Shown here one piece after another: positions 25,083-34,449 of a stretch of 64,000 bases of DNA. Both the position numbers and the translations under genes were made by a program. Below the pieces are notes generated by a model. The model was not told the origin of the DNA and did no database searches. It was given only the letters and a program-made list of their open reading frames with translations. Source of the DNA: an uncultured Clostridia bacterium (GTDB taxonomy: Bacteria > Bacillota > Clostridia > TANB77 > CAG-508); the NCBI GenBank assembly GCA_934162535.1, contig CAKPJC010000004.1:1-64000 (forward strand), given 5' to 3'. Each line of letters starts with the position of its first letter. Positions within the stretch are counted from its first letter, which is position 1.

Positions 25083-27038
25083 TTATCTTTTAATAACTAA
25101 CTTATTAAATTTAGAATTTATATATTTTTCTAGTTTTGTCATAAATTCTTCAGAATTTATTTCTTTCTTAGCCACCATATCAAGTCCTTTTTCCCAACTT
25201 GCAGTAAGTTTTGGATTTAACATATCTGGCATAGAATATTTTACAACGTCATATATTACTTCTCCTTTTTTTGTTGGAGTTACTATTTGTGTTTTACTAT
25301 TTATTTCTATATATTTAATTTTTTCAAGTTTTTTTATTATCTCTCCCCTTGTTGCACTTGTCCCTATACCTGCTCCCTTTATTTGCTCTCTTAATTCTTC
25401 TTCTTCTATAAGCTTTCCTGCATTTTCCATAGCCAGTATTAGCGACCCTGAATTATATCTTGATGGTGGAGATGTTTCAGCATCTTTTAGTTCAAAGTTG
25501 CTTACTTCCACTTCTTGTCCTTTTTTTAGATTTTTTAGTATTTCCAAATTACTTTCTTCATTATTATTGCTTGTATTATCCACAGTTTGTCCATTTTCTG
25601 TGGATTTCTTTTCTATTTTCTTAGGTTTTAGTACTTCTAAATATCCTTTATTTATACACACTTTTCCACTACAATAAAATGTTTCATTTTCTACAGTTAC
25701 TGTAAGTGATATTTTATTATATTCGGCTGGTGGATAGAATATTGCAATAAATCTTTTTGCAATTACATTATATACTTTTTTATGCAATTCTGGTAATTTT
25801 TCAAAATTTTCATATCCTTGTCCAGTTGGAATTATAGCATAATGGTCTGTTATCTTGCTATCATTTACATATTTTGTTTTCAATAAGTTTGTAGAATATT
25901 TTTCTTCTACCATCTTTTTTAAAAGTGATTGTGTTTCTTCATCTTTATATCCTTTTACTAGTCCATTGAGGTTTTTAGATATTTCTTTTGCAACTGCACT
26001 CGATAGTACCCTCGCATCTGTTCTAGGATATGTTACAAGCTTTTTTTCGTATAAATTTTGTATTACTTCAAGTGTTTCATCTGGTTTAATTTTAAATCTT
26101 TTTGTACATTCGTTTTGTATTTCTGCAAGATTGAATAATAATGGTGCATTTTCTTTTTGTTTTGATTTTTTTAATTCTGTAATTTTAGCTGATTTTCCTG
26201 TAATGCTTTCTACAAATTCTTTTGCATCTTCTTCTTTTTTAAATCCACTTTCATTGTATAATTTATTTGATTCATGCATTTTTGATTTTTCATTTACCTT
26301 CCATTCTGCATTAAATGTACTTTCATCACTTTTGAAGTATCCAATTATTTTATAATATTTTGTTTTTACAAAATTTCTTATTTCTCTTTCTCTTGATACT
26401 ATCATTCCCAATACACATGTCATGACTCTTCCAACTGAAATTGAAGCTTTTTCTTCATTTATTTCTGTTGCAACTTTTCTACCATATATAATTGACAATA
26501 ATCTCGAAAAGTTTATTCCTATCAAATAATCTTCTTTTGCTCTTAAATACGCTGAGTCTGATAAACTGTCATATTCACTAAGTGGTTTTGCTTCTTGTAT
26601 TCCTCTTTTTATTTCTTCTTCTGTTTGTGAGTCTATCCATACCCTTTTCATTATTGCATTTGCATTTGGTTTTGCCATCATAAATACAAGTCTTTGGATA
26701 TATTCTCCTTCTCTTCCAGAGTCTCCTGCATTGTATATTTCCTCAACATCTTCTCTTTGTAATAGTGTTTTTACTATCTCAAATTGATTTTTTACTTGTG
26801 GGATTATTTCATATTTCCATTCTTTGGGAATAAATGGAAGTGTATCTAATCTCCAAAATTTCATTTTTTCATCGTAGACTTCTGGATAACTCATTGTTAC
26901 AAGGTGTCCAACACACCATGTTATTATCCAGTCATTTGATTCTATATATCCATTTTTTCTATTTATATTTATTTTTAAGACCTTTGCAAATTCCATCGCT
27001 ACAGATGGTTTTTCCGTTATTATTAATTTTTTGCCCAT
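25083..27038 (-). CDS. topB: DNA topoisomerase III (type IA)
   Basis: 651 residues. TOPRIM start KKLIITEKPSVAMEFAKVL, then NAGDSGREGEYIQRLV near 104, and the active-site Tyr in KKLVTYPRTDARVLSS near 331. There is no C-terminal zinc ribbon, which separates it from topA and fits topoisomerase III, which decatenates DNA. Late motifs GIGTSATRGEIIKKLEK near 545 and VTPTKKGEVIYDVV near 580 agree. It starts 2 bases after the HD-domain gene. Confidence 0.93.
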   Translation of the reverse strand: MGKKLIITEKPSVAMEFAKVLKININRKNGYIESNDWIITWCVGHLVTMSYPEVYDEKMKFWRLDTLPFIPKEWKYEIIPQVKNQFEIVKTLLQREDVEEIYNAGDSGREGEYIQRLVFMMAKPNANAIMKRVWIDSQTEEEIKRGIQEAKPLSEYDSLSDSAYLRAKEDYLIGINFSRLLSIIYGRKVATEINEEKASISVGRVMTCVLGMIVSREREIRNFVKTKYYKIIGYFKSDESTFNAEWKVNEKSKMHESNKLYNESGFKKEEDAKEFVESITGKSAKITELKKSKQKENAPLLFNLAEIQNECTKRFKIKPDETLEVIQNLYEKKLVTYPRTDARVLSSAVAKEISKNLNGLVKGYKDEETQSLLKKMVEEKYSTNLLKTKYVNDSKITDHYAIIPTGQGYENFEKLPELHKKVYNVIAKRFIAIFYPPAEYNKISLTVTVENETFYCSGKVCINKGYLEVLKPKKIEKKSTENGQTVDNTSNNNEESNLEILKNLKKGQEVEVSNFELKDAETSPPSRYNSGSLILAMENAGKLIEEEELREQIKGAGIGTSATRGEIIKKLEKIKYIEINSKTQIVTPTKKGEVIYDVVKYSMPDMLNPKLTASWEKGLDMVAKKEINSEEFMTKLEKYINSKFNKLVIKR

Positions 27039-27040
27039 TT

Positions 27041-27796
27041 TTATCCTTTTCCTATATATTTATTTGCTATCTTTCTTATTTCTTCTAATTGCATTTTTGT
27101 TTGTTCATCACTCATATTATATCTGTTTAATATTTTGTTTATATAATCCTTTTGCCTTATTATCTCGAAACTCTCCTCAAAGTTAATGTCAAATATGAAC
27201 GCAATTACAAATATTATCTGATTTATTTCAGTATTTTCGCCCATACCTCTTTTTAGTTGTGATTTGTTTTTGAATTGTTCTAATACATATGGTGTGATTT
27301 TAGATTTTTCTACAATTTGTTCTTTTCCTTTCCAGAATATCTCAACTGATTCATAAAATATATCTATTTTATCTGCATCTCTTATCATTTTTGCAAATAC
27401 TAATTCTTTTTCTGTTAGTCCTTTTTCTATTTCATATTTGTTGTGGTTTTTTATTGCTTTTTTTATTATTTCATCATATTGATCTGTTTCTATATATTTT
27501 CTTAATTCTGTTTTTAATATTTCTATCGCATAGTCTCCATGGTCTATACTCTCTCTATCTTTGAAGGTTCCGTATTTTTTATATTGTTCAAATCTTGCTA
27601 TATCATGTAATAGTCCAATTAGTGTTGCTATGTCTATCTCTTCTTGTGTTAGTTTTAGCCTTATTGCTATATCTCTATTTATTTCCATCACTCTTATTGA
27701 ATGCTGTTGTTTATTTTTTAACATTTCGTCTCTTAGATTATAGTTTTCTGTGTATTTTATAAATTCTTTTTTTATTTTTTCTATGTCCAATTTCAT
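27041..27796 (-). CDS. HD-domain phosphohydrolase
   Basis: 251 residues. Metal-binding HD motif: His in QQHSIRVMEI near 32, His-Asp in GLLHDIARFEQYKKYG near 71-72, a further His in IDHGDYA near 93, NHNKYEI near 125, and Asp in IRDADKIDIFYE near 146. The layout fits small cytosolic HD hydrolases acting on nucleotides; substrate unknown. First gene of the operon HD-topB-DUF3137-lemA. GGGGAATCGAAAG serves as ribosome site. Confidence 0.85.
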   Translation of the reverse strand: MKLDIEKIKKEFIKYTENYNLRDEMLKNKQQHSIRVMEINRDIAIRLKLTQEEIDIATLIGLLHDIARFEQYKKYGTFKDRESIDHGDYAIEILKTELRKYIETDQYDEIIKKAIKNHNKYEIEKGLTEKELVFAKMIRDADKIDIFYESVEIFWKGKEQIVEKSKITPYVLEQFKNKSQLKRGMGENTEINQIIFVIAFIFDINFEESFEIIRQKDYINKILNRYNMSDEQTKMQLEEIRKIANKYIGKG

Positions 27797-27842
27797 CTTT
27801 CGATTCCCCTTTCGGATTTTATTCTTTCCTTTTGTATTTATT

Positions 27843-27871
27843 ATATTATATTTTCATTTTTATTTTGTCAA
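27843..27871 (-). promoter_or_regulatory. Promoter of the HD-topB-lemA operon
   Basis: Minus-strand TTGACA (27866-27871), 17-base spacer, TAATAT (27843-27848). Confidence 0.65.
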
Positions 27872-27913
27872 TATTAACTAGATTTATTTTTAATTTTTAT
27901 ATGTGCCATTTCA

Positions 27914-27942
27914 TTGACTTTTGGCTATTTTGCTAGTATAAT
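27914..27942 (+). promoter_or_regulatory. Promoter of leuS
   Basis: TTGACT (27914-27919), 17-base spacer, TATAAT (27937-27942). The leader is only about 40 bases, so there is no T-box here. Confidence 0.8.
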
Positions 27943-27988
27943 TGATATGCAATAAATAAAAAAATTATATTTTAGGAGGAGATTTAAC

Positions 27989-30400
27989 ATGTCATATAAT
28001 TTTAAAGAAATAGAAAAAAAATGGCAAGACAAATGGTTAAAAGAAGGAACATTTAATGCAAGTAATAACTACACAAATCCGAAAAAATGGTATGGGTTAA
28101 TAGAATTCCCTTATCCATCTGGTCAAGGATTACATGTTGGTCATCCTCGTAGTTATACAGCACTTGATGTAATTGCGAGAAAAAGAAGATTACAAGGCTA
28201 TAATGTATTGTTTCCAATAGGATTTGATGCATTTGGTTTACCAGCTGAAAATTACGCAATAAAAACTAATGTACATCCAAAAATAACAACAGCAAAAAAT
28301 ATTGCACATTTTACAGAACAACTAAAATCCCTAGGGTTTTCATTTGACTGGTCAAGAGTAATTGATACTACAGATCCCAAATACTATAAATGGACACAAT
28401 GGATATTTATCCAATTGTACAAACATGGGTTGGCATACAAGGCTACAATGCCAATAAACTTCTGTACTGGTTGTAAGGTAGGTTTGGCAAATGAGGAAGT
28501 TGTTAATGGTGTTTGTGAAAGATGTGGCAGTCCTGTTGTTCAAAAAGAAAAATCACAATGGATGCTAAAAATAACAGAATATGCTCAAAGATTAATTGAT
28601 GACCTAGATGATGTTGATTTCTTGGAAAAAATAAAAATACAACAACGTAATTGGATTGGTCGTAGTGAAGGTTCAGAAGTTAAGTTTAAAATAGCTAATA
28701 GTGATGAGGAACTTGTTGTTTATACAACCAGACCTGATACTTTATTTGGTGCAACATACATGGTTATTGCTCCTGAACATGAACTAATCAAAAAGTTTGC
28801 AAATAAAATAACAAATCTTGATGAAATAAATGAGTACAAACATAAAGCATCATTAAAATCTGATTTTGAGCGTTCAGAAATGAACAAGGAAAAATCAGGT
28901 GTTGAAATAAAAGGATTAAAAGCGATAAATCCACTAACTAATACAGAAATTTCAATATGGATTTCTGATTATGTACTATCATCATATGGTACTGGTGCAA
29001 TTATGGCTGTTCCAGCACATGATGAAAGAGATTTTGAGTTTGCTACAAAATTTAATTTACCAATAGTCCAAGTTGTAGCACCTGTTGATGGTTCTAATGT
29101 AGAGCTTCCATTTACGGATGTGGAAACAGGCATTTCTGTAAATTCTGGATTTATTACAGGTTTACCTTCAAAAGAAGCAAAAGCTAAAGTTACAGAATAT
29201 CTTGAAGAACATAAAATTGGTACTAAAAAAGTAAATTATAAACTTCGTGACTGGGTATTTTCACGTCAAAGATACTGGGGTGAACCTATTCCAATGGTTT
29301 ATTGTGAAGAATGTGGTTGGGTTCCAATTGATGAAAAAGATTTACCACTTACACTTCCAGAAGTTGAAGATTTTTTACCAGGAGAAAATGGAGAATCTCC
29401 TCTTGCAAGACATACTGAATGGATAAATACAACTTGTCCACATTGTGGAAAACCTGCAAAACGTGAAACAGATACTATGCCACAATGGGCTGGCTCATCT
29501 TGGTATTTTCTAAGATACATAGATCCACATAATGATAAAGCTTTAGCATCTAAAGAGGCTTTAGATTATTGGTGCCCAGTTGATTGGTATAATGGTGGTA
29601 TGGAACATACAACTTTACACTTATTATATTCAAGATTTTGGCATAAGTTCTTATATGATATTGGAGTTGTTCCAACAAAAGAACCTTATGCAAAACGTAC
29701 TTCTCATGGTATGATTTTGGGTTCAAATGGAGAGAAAATGTCTAAGTCTAAAGGTAATGTAATAAATCCAGATGATATTGTAAATGAATTTGGTGCAGAT
29801 ACATTTAGAATTTATGAAATGTTTATGGGTCCATTTGATCAGTCAGCTAGTTGGTCTATGGATAGTATTAGAGGATGTTTCAAATTCTTAGACAGAGTTT
29901 GGCATTTACAAGATATTTTAGTTGATGGTGATTCATATTCTCCTGAATTCGAGAAAATGATGCACAAATCTATTAAGAAGGTAACCAAAGACATTGAGGA
30001 AATGAAGTTTAATACTTGTATTTCTACATTTATGACAATAATTAATGAGTTTACAAGATTAAAACATATAAATAAGGCTGAATTTAAAACATTTATAACA
30101 TTGCTAAACCCATTTGCCCCTCATATTACTGAGGAATTAAATTCAATCGTTGGATTTGAAAATGATATTTCCACATACAGTTGGCCTGAATATGATGAAG
30201 CCAAAACTGTTGATGATGAAATTGAAATTCCAATACAATTTAATGGTAAATTAAAAGCAACTGTTATGATTAATTTAGATGAAGATGAAAGTTCTGTTAA
30301 AAATAAGGTTCATGCTGTTATTGATGATAAACTTGATGGAAAATCAATCATAAAAGAAATATATATTAAAAATAAAATCTATAACATTGTTGTTAAATAG
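27989..30400 (+). CDS. leuS: Leucyl-tRNA synthetase
   Basis: 803 residues, class I. HIGH motif as HVGH in PSGQGLHVGHPRSYTA near 45; zinc-type cysteines CTGCKV and CERCGS near 160-180; the CP1 editing domain with TTRPDTLFGATYMVIAPEH near 247 and the conserved AVPAHDERDFEFA near 341; WYNGGMEHTTLHLLYSRFW near 532; KMSKS in GEKMSKSKGNV near 577. The anticodon-binding and C-terminal domains are complete. AGGAGG is 9 bases before the ATG. One of the few plus-strand housekeeping genes here; it is monocistronic. Confidence 0.98.
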   Translation: MSYNFKEIEKKWQDKWLKEGTFNASNNYTNPKKWYGLIEFPYPSGQGLHVGHPRSYTALDVIARKRRLQGYNVLFPIGFDAFGLPAENYAIKTNVHPKITTAKNIAHFTEQLKSLGFSFDWSRVIDTTDPKYYKWTQWIFIQLYKHGLAYKATMPINFCTGCKVGLANEEVVNGVCERCGSPVVQKEKSQWMLKITEYAQRLIDDLDDVDFLEKIKIQQRNWIGRSEGSEVKFKIANSDEELVVYTTRPDTLFGATYMVIAPEHELIKKFANKITNLDEINEYKHKASLKSDFERSEMNKEKSGVEIKGLKAINPLTNTEISIWISDYVLSSYGTGAIMAVPAHDERDFEFATKFNLPIVQVVAPVDGSNVELPFTDVETGISVNSGFITGLPSKEAKAKVTEYLEEHKIGTKKVNYKLRDWVFSRQRYWGEPIPMVYCEECGWVPIDEKDLPLTLPEVEDFLPGENGESPLARHTEWINTTCPHCGKPAKRETDTMPQWAGSSWYFLRYIDPHNDKALASKEALDYWCPVDWYNGGMEHTTLHLLYSRFWHKFLYDIGVVPTKEPYAKRTSHGMILGSNGEKMSKSKGNVINPDDIVNEFGADTFRIYEMFMGPFDQSASWSMDSIRGCFKFLDRVWHLQDILVDGDSYSPEFEKMMHKSIKKVTKDIEEMKFNTCISTFMTIINEFTRLKHINKAEFKTFITLLNPFAPHITEELNSIVGFENDISTYSWPEYDEAKTVDDEIEIPIQFNGKLKATVMINLDEDESSVKNKVHAVIDDKLDGKSIIKEIYIKNKIYNIVVK

Positions 30401-30403
30401 GCA

Positions 30404-30437
30404 CATAAAAGTCGAGTCTCATGACCCGACTTTTATG
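30404..30437. terminator. Bidirectional terminator between leuS and the glycosylase
   Basis: 11-bp arms CATAAAAGTCG/CGACTTTTATG (30404-30414, 30427-30437) with an inner GTC/GAC stem. It serves the two convergent genes. Confidence 0.85.
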
Positions 30438-31299
30438 CTTCTCTTTTCCAATAAAATAAATATTGCTGAGCAAGTCCTGCTAGATTTCCAAACTTGTCCT
30501 GTGCAATTTTTTCTATATCTTTTTTATTTACTTTTGTTTCATCTTCATTTTTTATGTATAATTCATTCATAACTCTTCTTACCCATACATCTATTGGAAA
30601 AACTTCAAATCTTTTTAGTGTTGAAAATAATAAAATACAATCTGCTACTTTAGAGCCAACACCTGATAATGTTAATAGTTTTTCTCTTACTTCATATGTG
30701 TTTGGATTTTTTTGTAGTTCTTCTAATTTTATTTCTCCATTTGATATCATTTTTACTGTTTCATATAGTCTTATATCTCTAAATCCTGTTCCAAGTTCTC
30801 TATACTCTTCTACTGTAACATCTTTTAGCTCTTCTACTGTTGGAAATGTATAATATTTCTCTTCATTCCATTTTATTTCTTTTCCATATTTTTTTGACAT
30901 TTTTTCTATTATTCCTTTTATTCTTGGAATATTGTTGTTTGCTGAAATTATGTATGATATTATCATTTCCCACAAGTCTTGATTTAGTATTCTTATCCCT
31001 TTTCCGTATTCTATGCTTGTTTTTACATTTTCATCTATTTGAGCCAATTTTTCTTTTATTTGTTTATAGTTTCTGTTTAAGTCAAAGTAATCCTCAACTG
31101 TTTCTTTTATATCATTTTCACAAATTCCATGGAATATGATTGTATCTTTATCTTTTTTGACATTCATTACATTGTTTTTGAATACTCCTGTATAACTTCC
31201 ATCTTCTTGTTTGTTCCATCTAAAACATTGACCACATTCAAATATATCTTTTGGTTCAAATGAGTCTATATTTTTTATTGTGTATTTTTGCTCTTTCAT
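30433..31299 (-). CDS. 8-oxoguanine DNA glycosylase (OGG1 type)
   Basis: 288 residues. It removes oxidised guanine from DNA and nicks the strand. Seen: N-terminal OGG domain with ECGQCFRW near 21-28, the helix-hairpin-helix LLTLSGVGSKVADCILLFS near 208-226 with the catalytic Lys in GSKVADC, and the essential Asp in FPIDVWVRRVM near 236. The end LAQQYLFYWKRE also fits the family. Length and order match the bacterial OGG1-like group rather than MutM. Confidence 0.92.
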   Translation of the reverse strand: MKEQKYTIKNIDSFEPKDIFECGQCFRWNKQEDGSYTGVFKNNVMNVKKDKDTIIFHGICENDIKETVEDYFDLNRNYKQIKEKLAQIDENVKTSIEYGKGIRILNQDLWEMIISYIISANNNIPRIKGIIEKMSKKYGKEIKWNEEKYYTFPTVEELKDVTVEEYRELGTGFRDIRLYETVKMISNGEIKLEELQKNPNTYEVREKLLTLSGVGSKVADCILLFSTLKRFEVFPIDVWVRRVMNELYIKNEDETKVNKKDIEKIAQDKFGNLAGLAQQYLFYWKREA

Positions 31300-31349
31300 T
31301 TTTACCTCTCTCTCGTATTTTATTATACACTATTTAAAAGCATTTTAAA

Positions 31350-31374
31350 AGAGGTGTTTTATATTTGCACCTCT
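31350..31374 (-). terminator. Terminator of the Lon-family gene
   Basis: AGAGGTG (31350-31356) pairs with CACCTCT (31368-31374); T-rich on the minus strand. It overlaps the stop codon. Confidence 0.65.
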
Positions 31375-33766
31375 ATTTGTTTTCACTTATTTTTGCATAT
31401 TTTTTTAGTTTCTCATGTACTAAATAGTTTATAGTACCTAATGGAAATTTACCTTCTTTATCTTTTTTACCAGCTGGAACACCTGTTAATACTTCAATTC
31501 CCTCATCTATTGTTGATACAGCATATATATGGAATTGTTTGTTTTTCACTGCATTAACAACATCATCTGATAGCTGTAAGTTATTTATATTTTGTACTGG
31601 TATCATTACACCATGTGTTCCATCAAGACCCCTCATTTTACATATTTGGAAAAATCCTTCAATCTTTTCATTTACTCCACCTATTGGTTGTATTTGACCT
31701 TTTTGGTTTACCGAACCTGTTACTGCTATTGACTGTTTTATTGGTATTTCTGAAAGACTTGATAATAGTCCATATAGTTCTGTACTTGATGCACTGTCTC
31801 CATCTACTCCATTATATAGTTGCTCAAAACATATGCTTGCTGTTAAACATAGTGGAATGTCTTGTGCAAATAATTCTCCTAAATATCCTGATAAAATATA
31901 TACACCTTTTGAGTGTGTTGAGCCTGAAAGTTCAACTTCCCTTTCTATGTTTACTATTCCACCTTTCCCCGTGTATGTGTTTACTGTAATTTTTACTGGT
32001 TTTCCAAATGTATAGTCTCCTATTGACATTACTGTTAAACCATTTATTTCACCTACTGAAGCTCCTTTTGTATTTATTAATAAAGTATTCTCTTTTATCA
32101 TTTCCAAGTATCTTTCATCATATTTTCTTATTCTGTCATTTCTTTCTATTAAAGCCTTGTTTATAAATTCTTCTGTTACAATTTTTGATTTTGCAAGTTT
32201 TGCCCATGTTGACGCTTCTCCTATTATTTGTGATAAGTCACTAAATCGTGTTGATATTTTTTCCTTATCTCCTGCGAGTTTTGATGCATATTCTACCATT
32301 CTTGCCATCGCACATCTGTCTAAATGTAATAGTCCTTCTTGTTCGCAAAATGTGTGTACAAATCTTGCAAGTTTGTTTACGTTTTCTGCATTTATTGGTG
32401 CAGTTTCCTCAAATTCTACTTTTATTTTAAATAATTTTCTAAAGTCTGAATCCATTGATAATAGTGTATGATATATATTTCCATTTCCTACTATTATTAC
32501 TTTTATATCTAGTGGGATAGGCTCTGGTTTTAATGAAATCATTGCCATTGATGTTCTTTGTTCATTTGTGTTGTCTATACTCAATTCTTTTATTCTTAGT
32601 ACTCTTTTTAATTCTTTATAACATATTGGATTTGATAATAAGTCTTTTGCTTGAAATATTATATATCCACCATTTGCCTTGTGCATTAATCCTGGTTTTA
32701 ACATTGTAAAGTCTGTTTTTAGTGCTCCATAATAGTTCTCATATTCAAGCTTTCCAAATAGATTATGATATGAGTAGTTTGAATCCATTATTGCTGGACA
32801 TCCTTCTTTGTTACTATTATCTATAAACAAATTTACTCTATAGTTTAAGCATGGATCCACTTTTCTTTGCATTGGATTTTGTGGCTGTTGCTGTTGGTCT
32901 TTTTGTATTTTGTCTTCTTCTAAAAAGTATGATACATTTTTTAGTACGTCTTGTTTTACATCATTTAAGAATTGGTTTATTTTTTTGTTTCTTTTGTATT
33001 TTGATTTTATATAGTTTATATGTGCATTTACTGTTAATAGTGCTACATTTGACTGCCATTCTGATACTTTTTTGTCAGATTGTCTTTCTATTTGTTTTAT
33101 TTGACTTATTGCTTCCATTATTTGTTGTTGTACTATTACTGATTTTGCTTCATATTCTTGTTTTATTTTTTCGTCTAGTTTATCAAATTCTTCTTCTGGT
33201 ATTACTTTTCCATCTATTATAGGCATCATGTATATTCCATTTTGTGCAGATTTTACTTGAAATCCATGTTTTAGTGAGTCATTGTTTAGCTTTGTCATTA
33301 GTGTCTCTCTTTTTTCTTCAAATTCTTTTTTTATTAGTCCTTTTTCTTTTTCAAAGTCTTCTGCATTAAATGTTTTTTTTATGTCCTTTTTTACTTCTTT
33401 TATAAAGCCATCCATGTTTTCTTTGAATTCTTTTCCTTGTCCAGCTGGTAGCGCTACTGCTACTGGCTCATTTGGATTTTGGAAGTTATATATATAACAC
33501 CAGTCATTTGGAGTTTTTCTCTTTTTTGATATTTCATCTAAATAGTGTTTTGCATACATTGTTTTTCCAACTCCACTTGGTCCTTCTATATATATGTTGT
33601 TTCCTTTTACTTCAACATTTACTCCAAATTCTAGTGCTTTTATTCCTCTTTCTTGCCCTATTCCATCATTTATTTCTTGTAGTTCTTGTGTTGTTTCAAA
33701 GTCAAATAATTTTGTATCACATATCATTTTTAAGTCTCTGTAACTTAATTCTTTTTTATCTTTCAT
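31373..33766 (-). CDS. Lon-family ATP-dependent protease (AAA_32 type)
   Basis: 797 residues. N-terminal AAA module with Walker A YIEGPSGVGKTMYAKH near 58-70, a long helical insertion (140-300), and a second part of the ATPase (GYIIFQAKDLL near 368). The C-terminal S16 protease domain has catalytic Ser in GDSASSTELYGLL near 658 and catalytic Lys in GGVNEKIEGFF near 701. The layout matches the LonB-like group common in Clostridia, distinct from classic LonA. Cytosolic quality control or regulatory proteolysis; targets unknown. AGGAGG-like GGAGG precedes the ATG. Confidence 0.9.
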   Translation of the reverse strand: MKDKKELSYRDLKMICDTKLFDFETTQELQEINDGIGQERGIKALEFGVNVEVKGNNIYIEGPSGVGKTMYAKHYLDEISKKRKTPNDWCYIYNFQNPNEPVAVALPAGQGKEFKENMDGFIKEVKKDIKKTFNAEDFEKEKGLIKKEFEEKRETLMTKLNNDSLKHGFQVKSAQNGIYMMPIIDGKVIPEEEFDKLDEKIKQEYEAKSVIVQQQIMEAISQIKQIERQSDKKVSEWQSNVALLTVNAHINYIKSKYKRNKKINQFLNDVKQDVLKNVSYFLEEDKIQKDQQQQPQNPMQRKVDPCLNYRVNLFIDNSNKEGCPAIMDSNYSYHNLFGKLEYENYYGALKTDFTMLKPGLMHKANGGYIIFQAKDLLSNPICYKELKRVLRIKELSIDNTNEQRTSMAMISLKPEPIPLDIKVIIVGNGNIYHTLLSMDSDFRKLFKIKVEFEETAPINAENVNKLARFVHTFCEQEGLLHLDRCAMARMVEYASKLAGDKEKISTRFSDLSQIIGEASTWAKLAKSKIVTEEFINKALIERNDRIRKYDERYLEMIKENTLLINTKGASVGEINGLTVMSIGDYTFGKPVKITVNTYTGKGGIVNIEREVELSGSTHSKGVYILSGYLGELFAQDIPLCLTASICFEQLYNGVDGDSASSTELYGLLSSLSEIPIKQSIAVTGSVNQKGQIQPIGGVNEKIEGFFQICKMRGLDGTHGVMIPVQNINNLQLSDDVVNAVKNKQFHIYAVSTIDEGIEVLTGVPAGKKDKEGKFPLGTINYLVHEKLKKYAKISENK

Positions 33767-33877
33767 TTTTTCCTCCGTGCACTTTTATTTTATCCCTTTT
33801 TTTCTTTTTTATTTTATATTAGTTGTATTTTTTTGTAAAGTATTTTTATGATTTTTGTTGAAGTTTTTGGCACTTCT

Positions 33878-34303
33878 TTAATCATTAATTTTTTTTAGTG
33901 TTTCTATTTTTATTTCTTGATTTTGATTATTTTCCATGTATGTAACATATGCTTTTATAATTTTCACAGCACTTCCATCATCATAATCTTCTACAGCTAT
34001 TTCTACTTTATATCCTTTTGGAACATCTAAATCGGCTAGTGTTGAAATATTGCTTTCGCTTATTTCTTTTTTACCTTCATCATCACCTATTTTTGTATTT
34101 TTTAAATTTGAAAAGTCCTCAAGTTTCATTCTTTCTATTGTATTTATTGCTAAATTTGTTGCTTCAGCTTTTCTATTTATTTTCTTTGTGGTTACTGATG
34201 TATTATAAAAGAGGCCTGTTATTAATGATACAAATAATATTAATATTAGTACAGATATTGCAATATCAATTCCTGTTACCCCTTTACTATTTTTTAAATT
34301 CAT
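33878..34303 (-). CDS. Pilin-like protein, short paralogue
   Basis: 141 residues. N-terminal prepilin-like signal MNLKNSKGVTGIDIAISVLI with an acidic residue (Asp) at the position where pilins carry Glu5, a single hydrophobic helix, then a soluble domain (STLADLDVPKGYKVEIAVED). It closely resembles the first 140 residues of the next gene (same order, about 80% identical by eye), so the two arose by duplication. It resembles a type II secretion minor pseudopilin. Its own promoter and the upstream terminator make it a separate unit. Confidence 0.75.
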   Translation of the reverse strand: MNLKNSKGVTGIDIAISVLILILFVSLITGLFYNTSVTTKKINRKAEATNLAINTIERMKLEDFSNLKNTKIGDDEGKKEISESNISTLADLDVPKGYKVEIAVEDYDDGSAVKIIKAYVTYMENNQNQEIKIETLKKIND

Positions 34304-34339
34304 AATAACTTCCCCTTTTTATTTTTTCTTATACTTATT

Positions 34340-34368
34340 AAACTAACATTTTCACACTAATTTGTCAA
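34340..34368 (-). promoter_or_regulatory. Promoter of the short pilin-like gene
   Basis: Minus-strand TTGACA (34363-34368), 17-base spacer, weak -10 TAGTTT (34340-34345). It parallels the promoter of the longer paralogue. Confidence 0.5.
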
Positions 34369-34379
34369 GATATTTTTAA

Positions 34380-34414
34380 AAGAACAAATAAGAAAATTTT
34401 TCTTATTTGTTCTT
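34380..34414 (-). terminator. Perfect 17-bp terminator of the pilin-FGE gene
   Basis: Arms 34380-34396 and 34398-34414 pair perfectly around a single base, so a few central pairs must open. T-rich on the minus strand. Confidence 0.75.
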
Positions 34415-34449
34415 ACCCGATTTTAATTCTTGTAACTTTTTTATTACAA

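Noticed and set aside
27843..27988. T-box or other leader before leuS
   Set aside because: The leader is only about 40 bases long and lacks the T-box core sequence; a plain promoter explains it.
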